From Scylla paramamosain (taxonomy: Eukaryota > Arthropoda > Malacostraca > Decapoda > Portunidae), in the NCBI RefSeq assembly GCF_035594125.1, contig NW_026973669.1, positions 476,001 through 540,000 of the forward strand: a DNA stretch of 64,000 nucleotides, in the 5' to 3' direction. The notes below the pieces were generated by a model. That model worked only from the letters and a program-made list of their open reading frames with translations, did not search any database and had not been told where the DNA came from. Both the position numbers and the translations under genes were made by a program. Shown here in pieces: positions 35,301 through 49,466 of this stretch (its first letter is position 1; every line of letters starts with the position of its first letter).

Positions 35301-36657
35301 AGATATGGTTACTAGGAATTCTGTGATATTTCTGTCTGCAACCCTGTTATCCTTTATAAGAACTTATTAAGAGACTGTGAGTCCCGTGAAATATTTTCGG
35401 AGCACTACTCCACACATTACGACTCCATCCCTGTATTTACGGACGGTTCAGATCCGAATATGGAGTCGGATTTGGTATTATTTTTCCTTCATTCCCTTTT
35501 TACTACTTTAATTTTTACTCTTCACACCTCATCTTTTACAATGTTCAGCTATTCTCGCAGTGTTCTTTCCGCTATTAAAAATCTAGCCCTTCTTGCCTTC
35601 ACCAACTTATTTTATCGATTCTTGAGTGGCTACACATTTTTCAACATAGAAGGTATCACGTCGCGTATTTATGGATCCCAGCACATGCTGAAGCTCATCT
35701 AAAGGCTGGCTAAAGAGGCGGCAACTCGAGTTGCTCCTTCCAACCCCATTCCTTTTCATGACTTATACTCCAGTACAAGGGTGGCAGTTCTTGCCATTTG
35801 GTAGGGCTGGTGGTAGGATTTGTTTGCCACCACAAAGATGTGTGAAATAACTTCTGTACCATTCCGTTCAAGGATGTATGTCCATTCGCAGGTGCACCGC
35901 TCAGAGACTGCACTGGCTCGTCTTTGGACAGGTCACACACGTCCCACTCATGGTTACCTCATGTCCCGGGAAACCCAACCATTTTGTGATGACAGTTCGC
36001 CCTAAAGTGTTATACTTTCTATTGGAGTGTCCCAGTCTGCTGCTGCTGCTGGAGCAGCAGAGCAGCTGCTGAAGCAGTATCTTTTCCGTTGTCCTGATGA
36101 GGATGCGATTTTCCAGATGTCGCTGATACTTGAAGAGAAAGCTTTCTCCTCGGGACATAAAGTCCCTAATTTGTGGAGAAGGCTGGTCTTCTAAACAAAC
36201 TATACATTACCTTGTAACTGTTCTTATTTTCTATATTTAACCAGTAATATAGTATTAGGCAGAACTTTCTTTGCACTAGGAGAGCGGCAAGTGAAGAAGG
36301 CACGTAAAGAACCAGTGGGGTCAGCGTCTTAGGCACGTAACAAACAACGCCAGATATCTGGGTCAGTGGGGTCAGTGTCTTGAGTATGGAACAAACAATG
36401 CCAGACACAGTGGTCTCGGTCAGGGGGTCAGCACTTTAAATAAAATTATGTAACTAAAACATTACTATACTAACCCTCTCATTTTTATCACTTGAGTTTC
36501 TATAGCTCTTCCTATTTCCTTTTTTATGTTTATTTTTATAGTGGTCTTATAACATTTTTACCATATCTATAATTTTGCCTTTAATACCAATATCTTAGGA
36601 TCTGCAATCGCCTTTAAATATTTGTAGTGGCGCCATATGACCGCGATGTTGCAGCGC
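35301..36657 (+). pseudogene. J copy 8: RNase H to 3' end
   Basis: This starts just before RNase H (F-T-D-G-S at about 35440) and follows ORF2 to its C-terminus, with an internal deletion in RNase H. The 3' UTR starts at about 36170 and contains two to three decayed copies of a roughly 50-bp repeat (36300-36420). It ends at the family 3' terminus at about 36657, with hairpin ccgc-gatgtt-gcag and a tcaatcaatc tail. The extra 'ctgctgctgctggagcagcagagcagctgctg' at 36040-36072 is a local CTG/CAG expansion that can fold. Confidence 0.7.
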
Positions 36658-37402
36658 AATAAATTCAATCAATCGGCCAATTACTGCCTTCCATCCTCAA
36701 AGTGTGAACGATTCCACTGCTCTCCTAAAAACATTTTCTCCAGACACAGGGAAAGACTGGAAGGAAGGCACTGCTCTATTGCTCTCTATGATGAGGAGTA
36801 AGCAGGAGAGTTTAGGATTTACTCTATTTTAATTAATATGCGGACATCAAGTTAGAATGCCCTTCAAAGTCTTTAAAGCAACATCTAGCTATCTTTAGAT
36901 TGAGATTGAGGAGGCTCAAATAGAAGGGAACAGAGAACAGATCGTTGTCATTATTCTTTGGCACATTTGTTTCAGTGAGGAAAACAAGATGAAGTTTAGT
37001 AGAAGAGAAGTTATGTTCCCCAGACTGAAAGTAAGGCTGCGGGTGTTATAAATGTTTCAAAAGTTGAGGTTAATACCATCACGTGAAGCTGTGTCATTAA
37101 AGCCCCATCCCGCTTGTTTTTTTTTTTTTTTTTTATTTAAATATTTTATGAATATTTTTTTATAAATTTATATTTGTTCCTAATACCTTTCATTTTTATA
37201 TTACTAGTATTTTTATGTAATATTATAATTGCTCCCTGTAACCTTAATTCTTACAGCACCAAACGATTCTCTGTATTATGACAGAGAAGGAAACAGTCAG
37301 GAACATCACAGTAGAAACAGACAATTTCAAAGTGCTCACCTGCCGCTGTATTATGAAATGTACATGTGAATTGCCAAATATATATGCATGTAAAGATCAT
37401 GT

Positions 37403-37518
<116 letters not shown>

Positions 37519-37696
37519 CTGCCTTTAGCAGACAAGCCTCACCTTGCTGTGTGCGTGCGTGTTGTGTAAACAAATGCAGATATGCGGCACGGAGCGGGGA
37601 GATGGAAGCGCAGTGTGCGAGAGTCTGATATGTTGCTTCCTTATGCACCAACTCTTATGTGATGGAGGGAATCGATGGGAGGGAAAGGGGGTGAGT

Positions 37697-37698
<2 letters not shown>

Positions 37699-37782
<84 letters not shown>

Positions 37783-37783
37783 C
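37699..37783. repeat. (CT)n microsatellite
   Basis: CT array of about 85 bp with one interruption; its counterpart in copy B is 41628-41724. Confidence 0.97.
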
Positions 37784-39478
<1,695 letters not shown>

Positions 39479-39713
39479 ATTCAATCAATCGGCCAATTAC
39501 TGCCTTCCATCCTCAAAGTGTGAACGATTCCACTGCTCTCCTAAAAACATTTTCTCCAGACACAGGGAAAGACTGGAAGGAAGGCACTGCTCTATTGCTC
39601 TCTATGATGAGGAGTAAGCAGGAGAGTTTAGGATTTACTCTATTTTAATTAATATGCGGACATCAAGTTAGAATGCCCTTCAAAGTCTTTAAAGCAACAT
39701 CTAGCTATCTTTA

Positions 39714-40889
39714 CAAAGGAATACAAAGGAATACAAAGGAAAGCCAAACAGCAACATACCTTTTGGTCCTTGCAAGGCTGTTTGGTAACTACTTCTAACT
39801 AGCTACAGGGAAGAGAGACAGGACAGCATAGCAGAAGGCTCCTCTCCACCCACCACTCCCTCCAGCTTGGGCTGGCATGGAAATAGTTGGGAAAAGTACC
39901 ATGCAGTATGGAAAAACTGACATGGAAATTTTCATAAGAAAGGATGAAAGGAAGTTCTACCATTCACCCTACGGTGAACTCTATACGCCTATCTGAAAGT
40001 TAATACAAGTTATATTAAAACTGGTGTCTGTAGAATAAGAGTTTATTAGTGAATTTAGTAATTATTCGGACAAGAAGAGAGCTTGTTGGGGATTTGCTTT
40101 TAAATATTTCTCTATTTCATTTTTTAATGATTCAATAGTATTGCTGTTCACAATTTCTGCAGGAAGTTTATTCCATATATTTACTATACGATTAAAGAAA
40201 AAATGTTTTGCCTCGTGGGATTTAAAACGTTTGAGTATAATCTTGAATCCATTATTTCTTGTTAGGTTAGAATGATCAATGGTAAAATATTGATGTGCAT
40301 CAATGTTACTATATCCCTTGAAAATTTTGAACACTTCAATTAGGTGTCCTCTTATCCTGCGCTTTGTTAAACTAAATAGGTTTAGTTCTTCCAGTCGTTC
40401 CTCATACGGCTTATTGCACAATCTTGGAATCATCTTTGTGACTCTGCGCTGTATCTTTTCTAGTTTTTCAATGTCTTTTTTGTAATATGGTGACCAGAAC
40501 TGTACACAGCATTCTAGATGTGGGCGCACCAGTGAGTTATATAAGGCAAGTATAACCTTTTCTGATTTAAATTCAAAGGTTCTTCCAATGAACCCTACTA
40601 ATTTATTTGCCGTCTTTACTGTTTCTGTGCAGTGTTGACTCGGCTTTAGGTCATTTAACACAACGACACCAAGATCTTTATCTTTATCAGCACTTGACAG
40701 TGGCATGTTATTCATTACATATCTCGCTTGAACATTGTTGCTTCCGATATGTAGAATTTTGCACTTTTTTATATTGAATCTCATCAGCCATTTTTCTGCC
40801 CAGCTTGTTGGTTTATTGAGGTCACACTGCAGTTCCTGCCATTGTGACACAGACGTTACTCTACTTGTTAATTTGGTGTCGTCTGCAAA
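39714..40889 (-). mobile_element. CR1-like LINE 'E' (5' truncated), with 4-bp target duplication
   Basis: The 3' end is at 39714, with a tail of a 10-base unit (caaaggaata on the plus strand, three copies). The 5' truncation point lies within RT at the K-F-A-D-D-T codons, 40889. An uninterrupted 262-aa frame (40850-40062) covers the palm end, thumb and C-terminal region: W-A-E-K-W-L-M-R-F-N, D-K-D-L-G-V-V-V, V-R-P-H-L-E-C-C-V-Q-F-W-S-P, R-R-V-T-K-M-I, and W-N-K-L-P-A-E-I-V. Its intactness suggests a recent insertion. TTTA flanks both sides (39710-39713, 40890-40893) and is single in the empty site at 36894-36897. It is a different family from the CR1-like copies at 10310 and 56388. Confidence 0.85.
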
Positions 40890-41404
40890 TTTAGATTGAG
40901 AGTGAGGAGGCTAAAGTAGAAGGGAACAGAGAACAGATCGTTGTCATTATTCTTTGGCACATTTGTTTCAGTGAGGAAAACAAGATGAAGGTTAGTAGAA
41001 GAGAAGTTACGTTCCCCAGATTGAAAGTAAGGCTGCGGTTAGTACCCCTCACTTGAAGCTGTCATTAAAAAGCCCCATCCCGCTTGGTTTGTAATTAGAT
41101 TTTTTCCTAAATTTAAACTATGTTTTATATTTGTTGCTACTGCCTTTCATTTTTATATTACTAGTATTTTTGTGTAATATTATAATTCCGCTCCATGTAA
41201 CCTTCATTCTTTCAACACTAAACTTTTTTTTTCAATCCACTTCCCTCTTGTATTGTGACAGGAGGAAACAGTCAGGAACATCACAGTAGAAGCAGAGGCA
41301 ATTTCATAGTACTCACCTACAGCTGTATTATGAAACGTCCATGTGAATTGCCAAATATACATGCAAGTAAAGATTGCATCCGTGATCATGTTTATCTATC
41401 ATGT

Positions 41405-41407
<3 letters not shown>

Positions 41408-41478
<71 letters not shown>
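41408..41478. repeat. (CT)n microsatellite
   Basis: CT array of about 71 bp in duplication copy B. Confidence 0.98.
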
Positions 41479-41480
<2 letters not shown>

Positions 41481-41624
41481 CTGGCTGGCTTTAGCAGACA
41501 AGTCTCATCTTGCTGTGTGCGATATGGAAGTACAGTGTGCTAGAGTCTGATAGGCTGTGAGTTGCTGCCTCATGTACCAGACTCTTATGTGACGGAGGGA
41601 ATTGATGAGGGAGAGAGCTTTGAT

Positions 41625-41727
<103 letters not shown>

Positions 41728-41849
41728 CTAACAGGAACCGCCTTGTCTTAGTTGTGTGTGTGTGCGGGTCGAGTTCTTGTACAGTGAGCGATGAATTATC
41801 TTCTTATGTGTAAGTGGGCACTTGTCTATAGTCGTTTCCCTGTTTAGCT

Positions 41850-42310
41850 TGTTGTATTAAATGCTACTGTTGGCCGATGCAGTTCAGCCGTAGAGGACTT
41901 ACTTGAATAACTGTGAAATGAATTTTACTCTGTCAGTTCCTGACAAGGCCTGCCATCCAGGAGGTAGTAAAGAACACTGTTCGGCTTGAGGCTATTGATC
42001 ATATGTATGTTACTGCTCGTTATAATTGTTTTTCCCTAGGCATGGATGTCGATCCTTTCACATCTGTGGGAGTTGAGTGTTGTTACTGCATTTCCCTCGT
42101 CTCTAGGTGGGTAAAAAAAAAAGACTGGCGACCTCAGTTAATGTGACCTGACGTTACTACCGTTGTTAAGAAGGGTGCATCAGTCAAAAGTGGACCTTGA
42201 AAACCACATTAAGCCTTGCACCCAATCATGTAGGAGGTGACTAAGGGGGGCAAACTAGCCTAGGTGCGGCAACTTTGTGAAGGGACCGGAAACTGTACTC
42301 ATAAAAATGT
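41850..42310 (+). repeat. Unnamed repeat 'F', copy 1
   Basis: About 450 bp similar to 62558-62960. Shared blocks include 'ttaaatgctactg', 'cagttcagcc', 'gatcatatg', 'agactggc(g/a)acctca', 'aagggtgca' and a closing '(g)gtgcggcaac/gtgcagcagc' block. There is no open frame. Strand is set arbitrarily by similarity. Both copies lie just before the 3' end of a minus-strand C LINE. Confidence 0.6.
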
Positions 42311-42331
42311 ACATTTGTTTACATACTACGG

Positions 42332-42442
<111 letters not shown>

Positions 42443-43235
42443 TTTTTCTACGTAGGAGGGATACAGGCCAAGGGCAGAAAAATCTAAAAAAAAAAAAAAA
42501 AAAAAGCCCACTAAGATGTCGGTTCCAAATAGGGTCCGAAGTGGTGGTCAAAAACTGAAGGACAAGTGTCTTGAAATCTCCCTCTTCAAAGAGTAGGAAG
42601 GGAGTTCCAGAGTTTACGAGAGAAGGAGATGAATAATTCGGAATACTGGTTAACTCTTGCATTAGAGAGGTGGCCAGAATAGGGGTGAGAGAAGAAAGTC
42701 TTGTGCAGCGAAGCAACGGGAGGAGGGGAGGCATGCAGTCAGCAAGAACAGAAGAGCAGTTAGCATGAAAATAGTGGTAGAAGATAGCAAGAGATGCAAC
42801 ATTCTGGCGATGAGAAAGAGGCTGAAGACAGTCAGTTGGAGGAGAGGAGGTGATGAGACGAAAAGCTTTTGATTCCACCCTGTCTAGAAGAGCGGTATGA
42901 GTGGAACCCCCCCTCCCCCAGACATGTGAAGTATTCTCTATACATGGACGGATAAGGGCCTTGTACAGAGTTAACAGCTGGGGGGTGAGAAAAACTGGCG
43001 GGAATGTCTCAGAACACCTAACTTCATAGAAGCTGTTTTAGCTAGAGATGAGATGTGAAATTTCCAGTGTAGAATATAAGAAATGGACTGACAGAGGGTG
43101 TTCAGTGCAGAAAAGGAGACCAGTTAAGTGGCATTGAAAAAGAGGGGATAGTTGTTTGGAAGGCTGTGTCGACTTCATAGATGGAGGAATTGAGTTTTGA
43201 GGCAATGAACAATGCTAAGTTTGCTCTGTCCCCAA

Positions 43236-43595
43236 TCAGAAATTTTTGAGAGAAGTCAGGCGTTCTGTGGCTTCCCTGCGTGAACTGTTTACTTCTTGAA
43301 GGACTGGACTTCTGTGAAAAGACGTGGAAAAGTGCAGGGTGGTATTATCAGTGTAGGAGTGGAAAGGGCAAGAAATTTGGTTTAAAAGATCATTGATGAA
43401 TAATAGGAAGAGAGTGGGTGACAGGACAGAACCCTGAGGAACACCACTGTTAATAGATTTAGGAGAAGAACAGTGACCATCTACCACAGCAGCAATAGAA
43501 CGGTCAGAAAGGAAACTTGAGATGAAGTTACAGAGAGAAGGATAGAAACCGTAGGAGGGTGGTTTGGGAACCAAAGCTTTGTGCCAGACTATCAA
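43236..43595 (-). pseudogene. C copy 4: RT palm segment
   Basis: This 119-codon frame holds the G-V-P-Q-G-S-V-L-S-P motif, L-F-I-N-D-L, and the altered catalytic motif Y-T-D-N. It is the core of the polymerase that in an active LINE primes cDNA synthesis at the nicked target. The upstream frame is offset by a deletion near 43600, and the downstream frame ends early. Confidence 0.7.
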
Positions 43596-44521
43596 AAGCT
43601 TTTGATATGTCTAAGGCAACAGCAAAAGTTTCACCAAAATCTTTAAAAGAGGATGACCAAGACTCTGTAAGAAAAGCCAGTAGATCACCAGTAGAGCGGC
43701 CTTGATGGAACCCATACTGGCGATCAGATACAAGGTTGTGAAGTGATAGATGTTTAAGAATCTTCCTGTTGAGGATAGATTCAAAAAACTTTAAATAGGC
43801 AAGAAATTAAAGCAATAGGACGGTAGTTTGAGGGATTAGAACGGTAACCATTTTAAGGAACAGGCTGAATGTAGGTAAACTTCCAGCAAGAAAGAAAGGT
43901 AGACGTTGACAAAGTTGAAAGAGTTTGACTAGGCAAGGTGCAAGCACGGAGGCACAGTTTTGAATAGGAACAATAGGAGGAACACCAAAAGGTCCATAAA
44001 CCTTCCGAGGGTTTAGGCCAGCGAGAGCATGGAAAACATCATTGCGAAGAATTTTAAAAGGTAGCATGAAGTAGTCAGAAGGTGGAGGAGAGGACATAAC
44101 AAGCCCTGAATCGTCCAAGGTAGAGTTTTTAGCAAAGGTCTGAGCAAAGAGTTCAGCTTTAGAGATAGATGTGATAGCAGTGGTGTCATCTGGTTGAAAT
44201 AAAAGAGGGAAGGAAGAAGAAGCGAAGTTATTGGAGATATTTTTGGCTAGATGCCAGAAGTCACGAGGGGAGTTAGATCTTAAAAGATTTTAACACTTTC
44301 TATTGATGAAGGAATTTTTGGCTAGTTGGAGAACAGACTTGGCTTGGTTCCTGGCAGAAATATAAAGAGATTCTGGTGATGGAAGGCTCAAGTACCTTTT
44401 GTGGGCCACCTCTCTATCATGTATAGCACGAGAACAGGCCATGTTAAACCAAGGTTTGGAAGTTTAGGTCGAGAAAAAGAGTGAGGAATGTACGCCTCCA
44501 TGCCAGACACTATTACCTCTG

Positions 44522-45405
44522 TTATGCACTCGGCACACAGACGGGTCTGTCACGGAAACAGTAGTCATTCCAAGAAAAATCAGCAAAATACCTCCTCAGG
44601 TCCCCCCAACTAGCAGAGGCAAAATGCCAGAGGCACCTCCGCTTAGGGGGATCCTGAGGAGTGATTGAAGCGATAGGACAAGATATAGATATGAGATTGT
44701 GATCGGAAGAGCCCAACGGAGATGAGAGGATGACCGCATAAGCAGAAGGATTAAAGGTCAGGAAAAGGTCAAGAATGTTGGGGGTATCTTCAAGACGGTT
44801 AGGAATACGAGTAGGGTGTTGCACCAATTGCTCTGGGTCATAAAGGATAGCAAAGTTGAAGGCTAGTTCACCAGGATGGTCAGTGAAGGCAAAGGAAAGC
44901 CAAAGCTGGTGGTGAACACTGAAGTCCCCAAGAATAGAGATCTCTGCAAAAGGGAAGAGAGTCAGAATGTGCTCCACTTTGGAAGTTAAGTAGGCAGAGA
45001 ATTTCTTATAGTCACAGGAGTTAGGTGAGAGGTATACAGCACAGATAAACTTAGTTTGAGAGTGACTTTGTATTCGTAGCCAGATGGTGAAAACTCGGAA
45101 GATTCAAGAGCGTGGGCACGAGAGCAGGTTAAGTCATTGCGCACATAGACGCAACATCCAGCTTTGGATCGAAAATGAGGATAGAGAAAGTAGGAGGGAA
45201 CAGAAAAGGGGCTACTGTCAGTTGCCTCAGATACCTGCGTATCGTTGAGAAAAAGATGAGGTTTGTTAGAGGAGAGGTGATGTTTTACAGATTGAAAATT
45301 AGATCTAAGACCGTGAATATTGTAGAAATTAATGTAGTAAAAAGTTGATGGGGGTGTCAAGACACTTAGTGTGCATACCAGAAGCGCAGTCCGACCTGGG
45401 GACAT
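44522..45405 (-). pseudogene. C copy 4: APE-type endonuclease
   Basis: Two frames (45405-44986 and 44977-44522) separated by one frame change cover the whole endonuclease domain. Visible motifs are the N-terminal Y-N-I-H-G-L-R, E-A-T-D-S near the substrate loop (the usual E in T-E-T is not preserved: D-T-Q-V-S), G-D-F-S-V-H-H, and S-S-D-H-N-L at the C-terminal catalytic histidine. The domain would nick target DNA to start reverse transcription. Confidence 0.7.
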
Positions 45406-45705
45406 TTGTGGTCCCTTCCCTAGATAGGGACTCCGAGGACGGTGTAGGAGTCAACATTTTGAATTTTGAGTGAAGGGTGTGTGTGCGTGTGTGTGTATAT
45501 AATTAGGTGCTTGTAGTTTTGTATGAAGGAAGAGAGTTGTCTTTAGAGGGTAGGCTGTGACTGCCCCCTTGTGTTGTGAGACACAAAGAGAAACGCTCAG
45601 TGAGGTCACAGCTGGGTTTAATGATAAGTTCACAGCACCCCCTGATCCAGGGCTTTAGACCTCACTGGGAGTAATTATCGTTTCGGCAGGTGCCTACTGC
45701 CTCCT

Positions 45706-46162
<457 letters not shown>

Positions 46163-47345
46163 ATCACCCAGCCGTCTTTCCCTTCGACTTGTGTTGCCAT
46201 TCCTTATTGTTAGGGTGATGGTATCGAGTCCAGTGTCTTCCCAAGTTCGTTTCTTGTGTGGCCGTCTCCCATGATTCACTTTCTCAACTATATGTCTCAA
46301 CCGAGCTTCTTTAAAACCTATCTGTTTCAGAGCTCTGCTATGGTGGCATTAAATGTACCTTCCGTCTCTTTATGTCCCTGTGGGTTTCCTAAAGTTACTG
46401 ACAATTCCCATACATTTCTGTCTGCGCACTGATATTCCTAATAAGAACTTGTTACCGAATTTTCACTCCCATGACTTATTCTTGGACTCCATCTTTTTAT
46501 ATACAGATGGCTCAAAATCCGAAGGTGGAGTCGGATTTGGTGTTATCTTTCCTTCATTCTGTCGAGGCAGTACCCTCCACGGTGTTGCCTCTGTTATTAT
46601 GGCAGAGCTGTCTGCCATTGCCTTAGCTTTAAGAATTATTTTTACTCTTCCCACCTCATTTTTTACATTTTTTTTTAGGGACTATCGCAGTGTTCCTTCT
46701 ACTGTTCAACATTTTAGCCTTTCTTCTTTTCATCCACTTCTTTTATCAGTTCTGGGTTACTCTACCTCTAACAGAGTAGAAGGTGCCATGCCTGGATTTC
46801 CTGTCGTACCGGCAAATACACATGAGAAAGCCAATGAGTTGGCTAAAAAGGAGGCAATTCGAGTTGTCCTTTCCAGGCCCATCTCATGATTTATTCTCCA
46901 GTATAAAGGTGGTAGTTCTTGCCTGTTGGCTTACCAGATGGGAGGGTTTAGTTGCCACCACGAAATTGGGGGAGGTAACTTACTTTGCTGCCCGTATGTC
47001 CACGTACAAAAGCCCCACTTCAAAGACTGGACTGGAGCGTTTCCAGATGAGTCACACGCGTCCCACGTGTATGGTTGCCTCATACTTTGGGAAACACAAC
47101 CATTTTGTGATGAATGCTTAGTTTCCCTTACAGTACGACTTTTTCTGGTGGAGTGCCTCAGTCTTGTGGAAATGTGGAAACGATATCTTTTCTGTTGTTG
47201 TGGTGAAGATGGGACTTTCAGATGGCGCTAACAGTTGGAGAGAAGGTTCTTTCCGGGAACAGTTGGAGAGAGAGTTCTCTCCGGGAACTCTTCCTCTGTA
47301 TCTTCACCCAACCCCTCCCCTGCATTTTCGCAAAGCCATCTCTGC
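46163..47345 (+). pseudogene. J copy 12: RT end, RNase H and ORF2 C-terminus
   Basis: It starts in the RT C-terminal connection (L-P-S-L-V-F-P-S-like, 46230-46290). The 178-aa frame 46353-46889 is the best RNase H of the J family: Y-T-D-G-S-K-S-E-G-G-V-G-F-G (first Asp), A-E-L-S-A-I-A-L-A-L (Glu), D-Y-R-S-V (Asp, F-S-D-S-R-S in relatives), then H-E-K-A-N-E-L-A-K-K. The C-terminal region follows to about 47285, with a 32-bp tandem duplication 'agttggagag...ttccgggaac' (47231-47290). It then joins ORF1 tail sequence (cctctgtatcttcaccc). The RNase H would remove RNA from cDNA hybrids. Confidence 0.75.
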
Positions 47346-47404
47346 ATATTAAACAACTACTTCAGACTCGTTTTACAGGACTTCATATCGCAGGAAGGTG
47401 TAAG

Positions 47405-48823
47405 GGGAGATCTTAGTTCCATCGTGGACAAACTTTCGCATCATGAGGGGCCACTTTTTTTTAAACGAGTGGCCTGCATGGGGATGAGGTACCCCGTTCA
47501 CGGCGGCCATCGCCATCGCCATCGCCATCGCCTCATACAAAAATAAATATTACCGAAATCCACGCCTCCATAGATTTACAACCATGAACGATTTCTAAGC
47601 CACAGCCACATGCTAGATTCCCCCTACGCTTCCTCCTCACTCCAACCAGAAACGTTTATGGGGTTTGCTGAGTTCCAAGACTCGACTGGTGTCTACCCTA
47701 AAAAGATCCTTGTGGGAGCGTCAGATGTCCCTAAGCCAGATGTAATCAAAGTGATTCAGCCAATTCTGATATAGATATAGAGGGTTTCTCTGCCCGTCAT
47801 TCAAATAAGTCCTCGAAAAGCGATATCGATGCGTCTTTTTCAAGGAACCCTCCTCCTCTGGGTCTTTTCAGGAGTTTCGGTTACTCGTGTGCAGGTAGCT
47901 ATCTCCACACTAGTTACATTATCTCAGGTTTCTGCTCCTACAAGAAACGTAGGATCAGATAAGCCACACCTGCCGAGTAAGGTACCTAGTTAGCTTGGCA
48001 AAGGGAGGCTTCTCTATTGGGGCATCCCAGAAATTGGGGCATCCCAGAAAATGTTCTCTCCAGTTTGCATTTGTTTGCAAGAGACATTGTTCAGAGAATC
48101 TACTCAGGGCCACCACGGTGGCACTTCCATCTTTGTTCGTAGTACAATTCACTCGCCGCTGCAGGTTGTTGCTCGTAAGGTTTTTATAAATCGTTTTTTA
48201 TTCATTGTGCAATCTGTATCTGCCTCCCAGTGTTCATATCGAGAGAAATAAACTTGATTGTCTTTTAAATGCTCTTCCTTCTCTTATTTTATTGGGAAAC
48301 TTCAATGGTCGCCATCCTTTTATGGGATGATGACGCTGTCAAACCTCGTAGGTTTTTACTTGCTTGTTTTATCCACGATACAGGATTAGAGATTTTAAAC
48401 TCTGGGAATGTGACCCATTTTCATAGTCAAACCGGTACTTTTACAACAATAGATTTCTCTCTTTGCACCTACAGTTCCTTTCATGATTTTAACTGGAAAG
48501 TTTTATCAGATTCATGGGGAAGCGATCACTTCTCATTTCTGTTGGAGTCAACTGATTCTGCACCATAGTCATCCTCCCCGGTGGCGCCTGAGTAAGGCGG
48601 ATTGGTAGCTATTCACAGAAATGGCACCCCTGTGATGAGGCTATAACATATTTCACTGATGTCTTGCACTCTGCTGTTATTCAATCCGTCCCAAAGACCT
48701 CTGGTGAGTTAACTAAACGCTCTGTTCCCTGGTGGAATGCAGATTGTACAGCCACCATTCCAAAAAAGCATGCTGCCTTTTTTCGCCTTCGACATCTTGG
48801 GGACGTCCACTGCTTGGAAGCTT
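47405..48823 (+). mobile_element. J copy 13, left part: 5' UTR, ORF1 tail, endonuclease
   Basis: This is 5' UTR (47405-47505) with a (catcgc)n hexamer array (47507-47530), then the ORF1 C-terminal tail (47560-47995; knuckles deleted), then ORF2 from about 48000. The endonuclease reads L-G-N-F-N-G-R-H-P at 48290-48320 (catalytic D of G-D-F replaced by N) and S-W-G-S-D-H-F-S at 48510-48535. The linker reaches the C-L-E-A-F codon at 48820, where a Gypsy element is inserted. ORF2 resumes at 54386 in the same frame after removing one GCTT copy. Confidence 0.75.
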
Positions 48824-49310
48824 TGTAGCGAAGGTGAGGTGCTACTTGGCCGCCCGGAAGTTGCTCAAACGAGAAGTGTAGGCTCCCAACTATGACTCTT
48901 GGTCATAGCAGTGTTTAGTCCTTGAAGGGTAACAGTTTCCAGTGTCATAACAGTGTAGCTCTGGCAAAAAAAAACTTAGCCTAGGTATTCTCTGTTAATT
49001 CAGCAAAAACATGAACAATATATACAAAAATTACTTAACATAATAAATGATATATACAAAATTATAGAAAAAGAGAGTGTATGTGTGTGTGTATGTCTGT
49101 GTGAAGAAAGGAGTAATAAGATGTATTGAGAAGATGTGTAACACATGTGTCAAAGAGCGTGCACAGAATGTGTACAAGTAAGAGAAATGTATAAAGTGAG
49201 GAAAGAAGAGATGAAAGACAAAAGTCTGTGCAGTAGAGAGAGTGAAAACGGAAGGGTGATAATATAACAGAAAACGGAGTGCTAGGAGCGGTGACTTGTG
49301 TCCCGCTACA
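48824..49310 (-). repeat. 3' LTR of the Gypsy element (487 bp)
   Basis: The ends are tgtagcg...gctaca. Compared with the other LTR it carries a longer A-run (48966-48974). It also has TTAATT (48995-49000) where the 5' LTR has TTTATT, so on the element strand the polyadenylation-type AATAAA has become AATTAA. Confidence 0.95.
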
Positions 49311-49313
49311 GTA

Positions 49314-49323
49314 TTCCCCCCCT
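49314..49323 (-). promoter_or_regulatory. Polypurine tract
   Basis: On the minus strand this reads agggggggaa, three bases from the 3' LTR. It is the expected primer for plus-strand cDNA synthesis. Confidence 0.85.
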
Positions 49324-49466
49324 AGTGACGAGGGAGGAGGAACGTAACCGTCTTCTGGTGCCGAGTGGTGTTGGTGGCGACGTTCTGGCCGATGGTGTTG
49401 ATGACGGCCGGGTCACTGTGAAGGAGGTAGGTAGGCTTGACTCAGTCGATGGAGATGGTGTCAGCC

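Noticed and set aside
36036..36075. Trinucleotide-repeat disease-like CTG/CAG tract
   Set aside because: It is a short local expansion of about 35 bases inside a dead J copy, with no gene around it.
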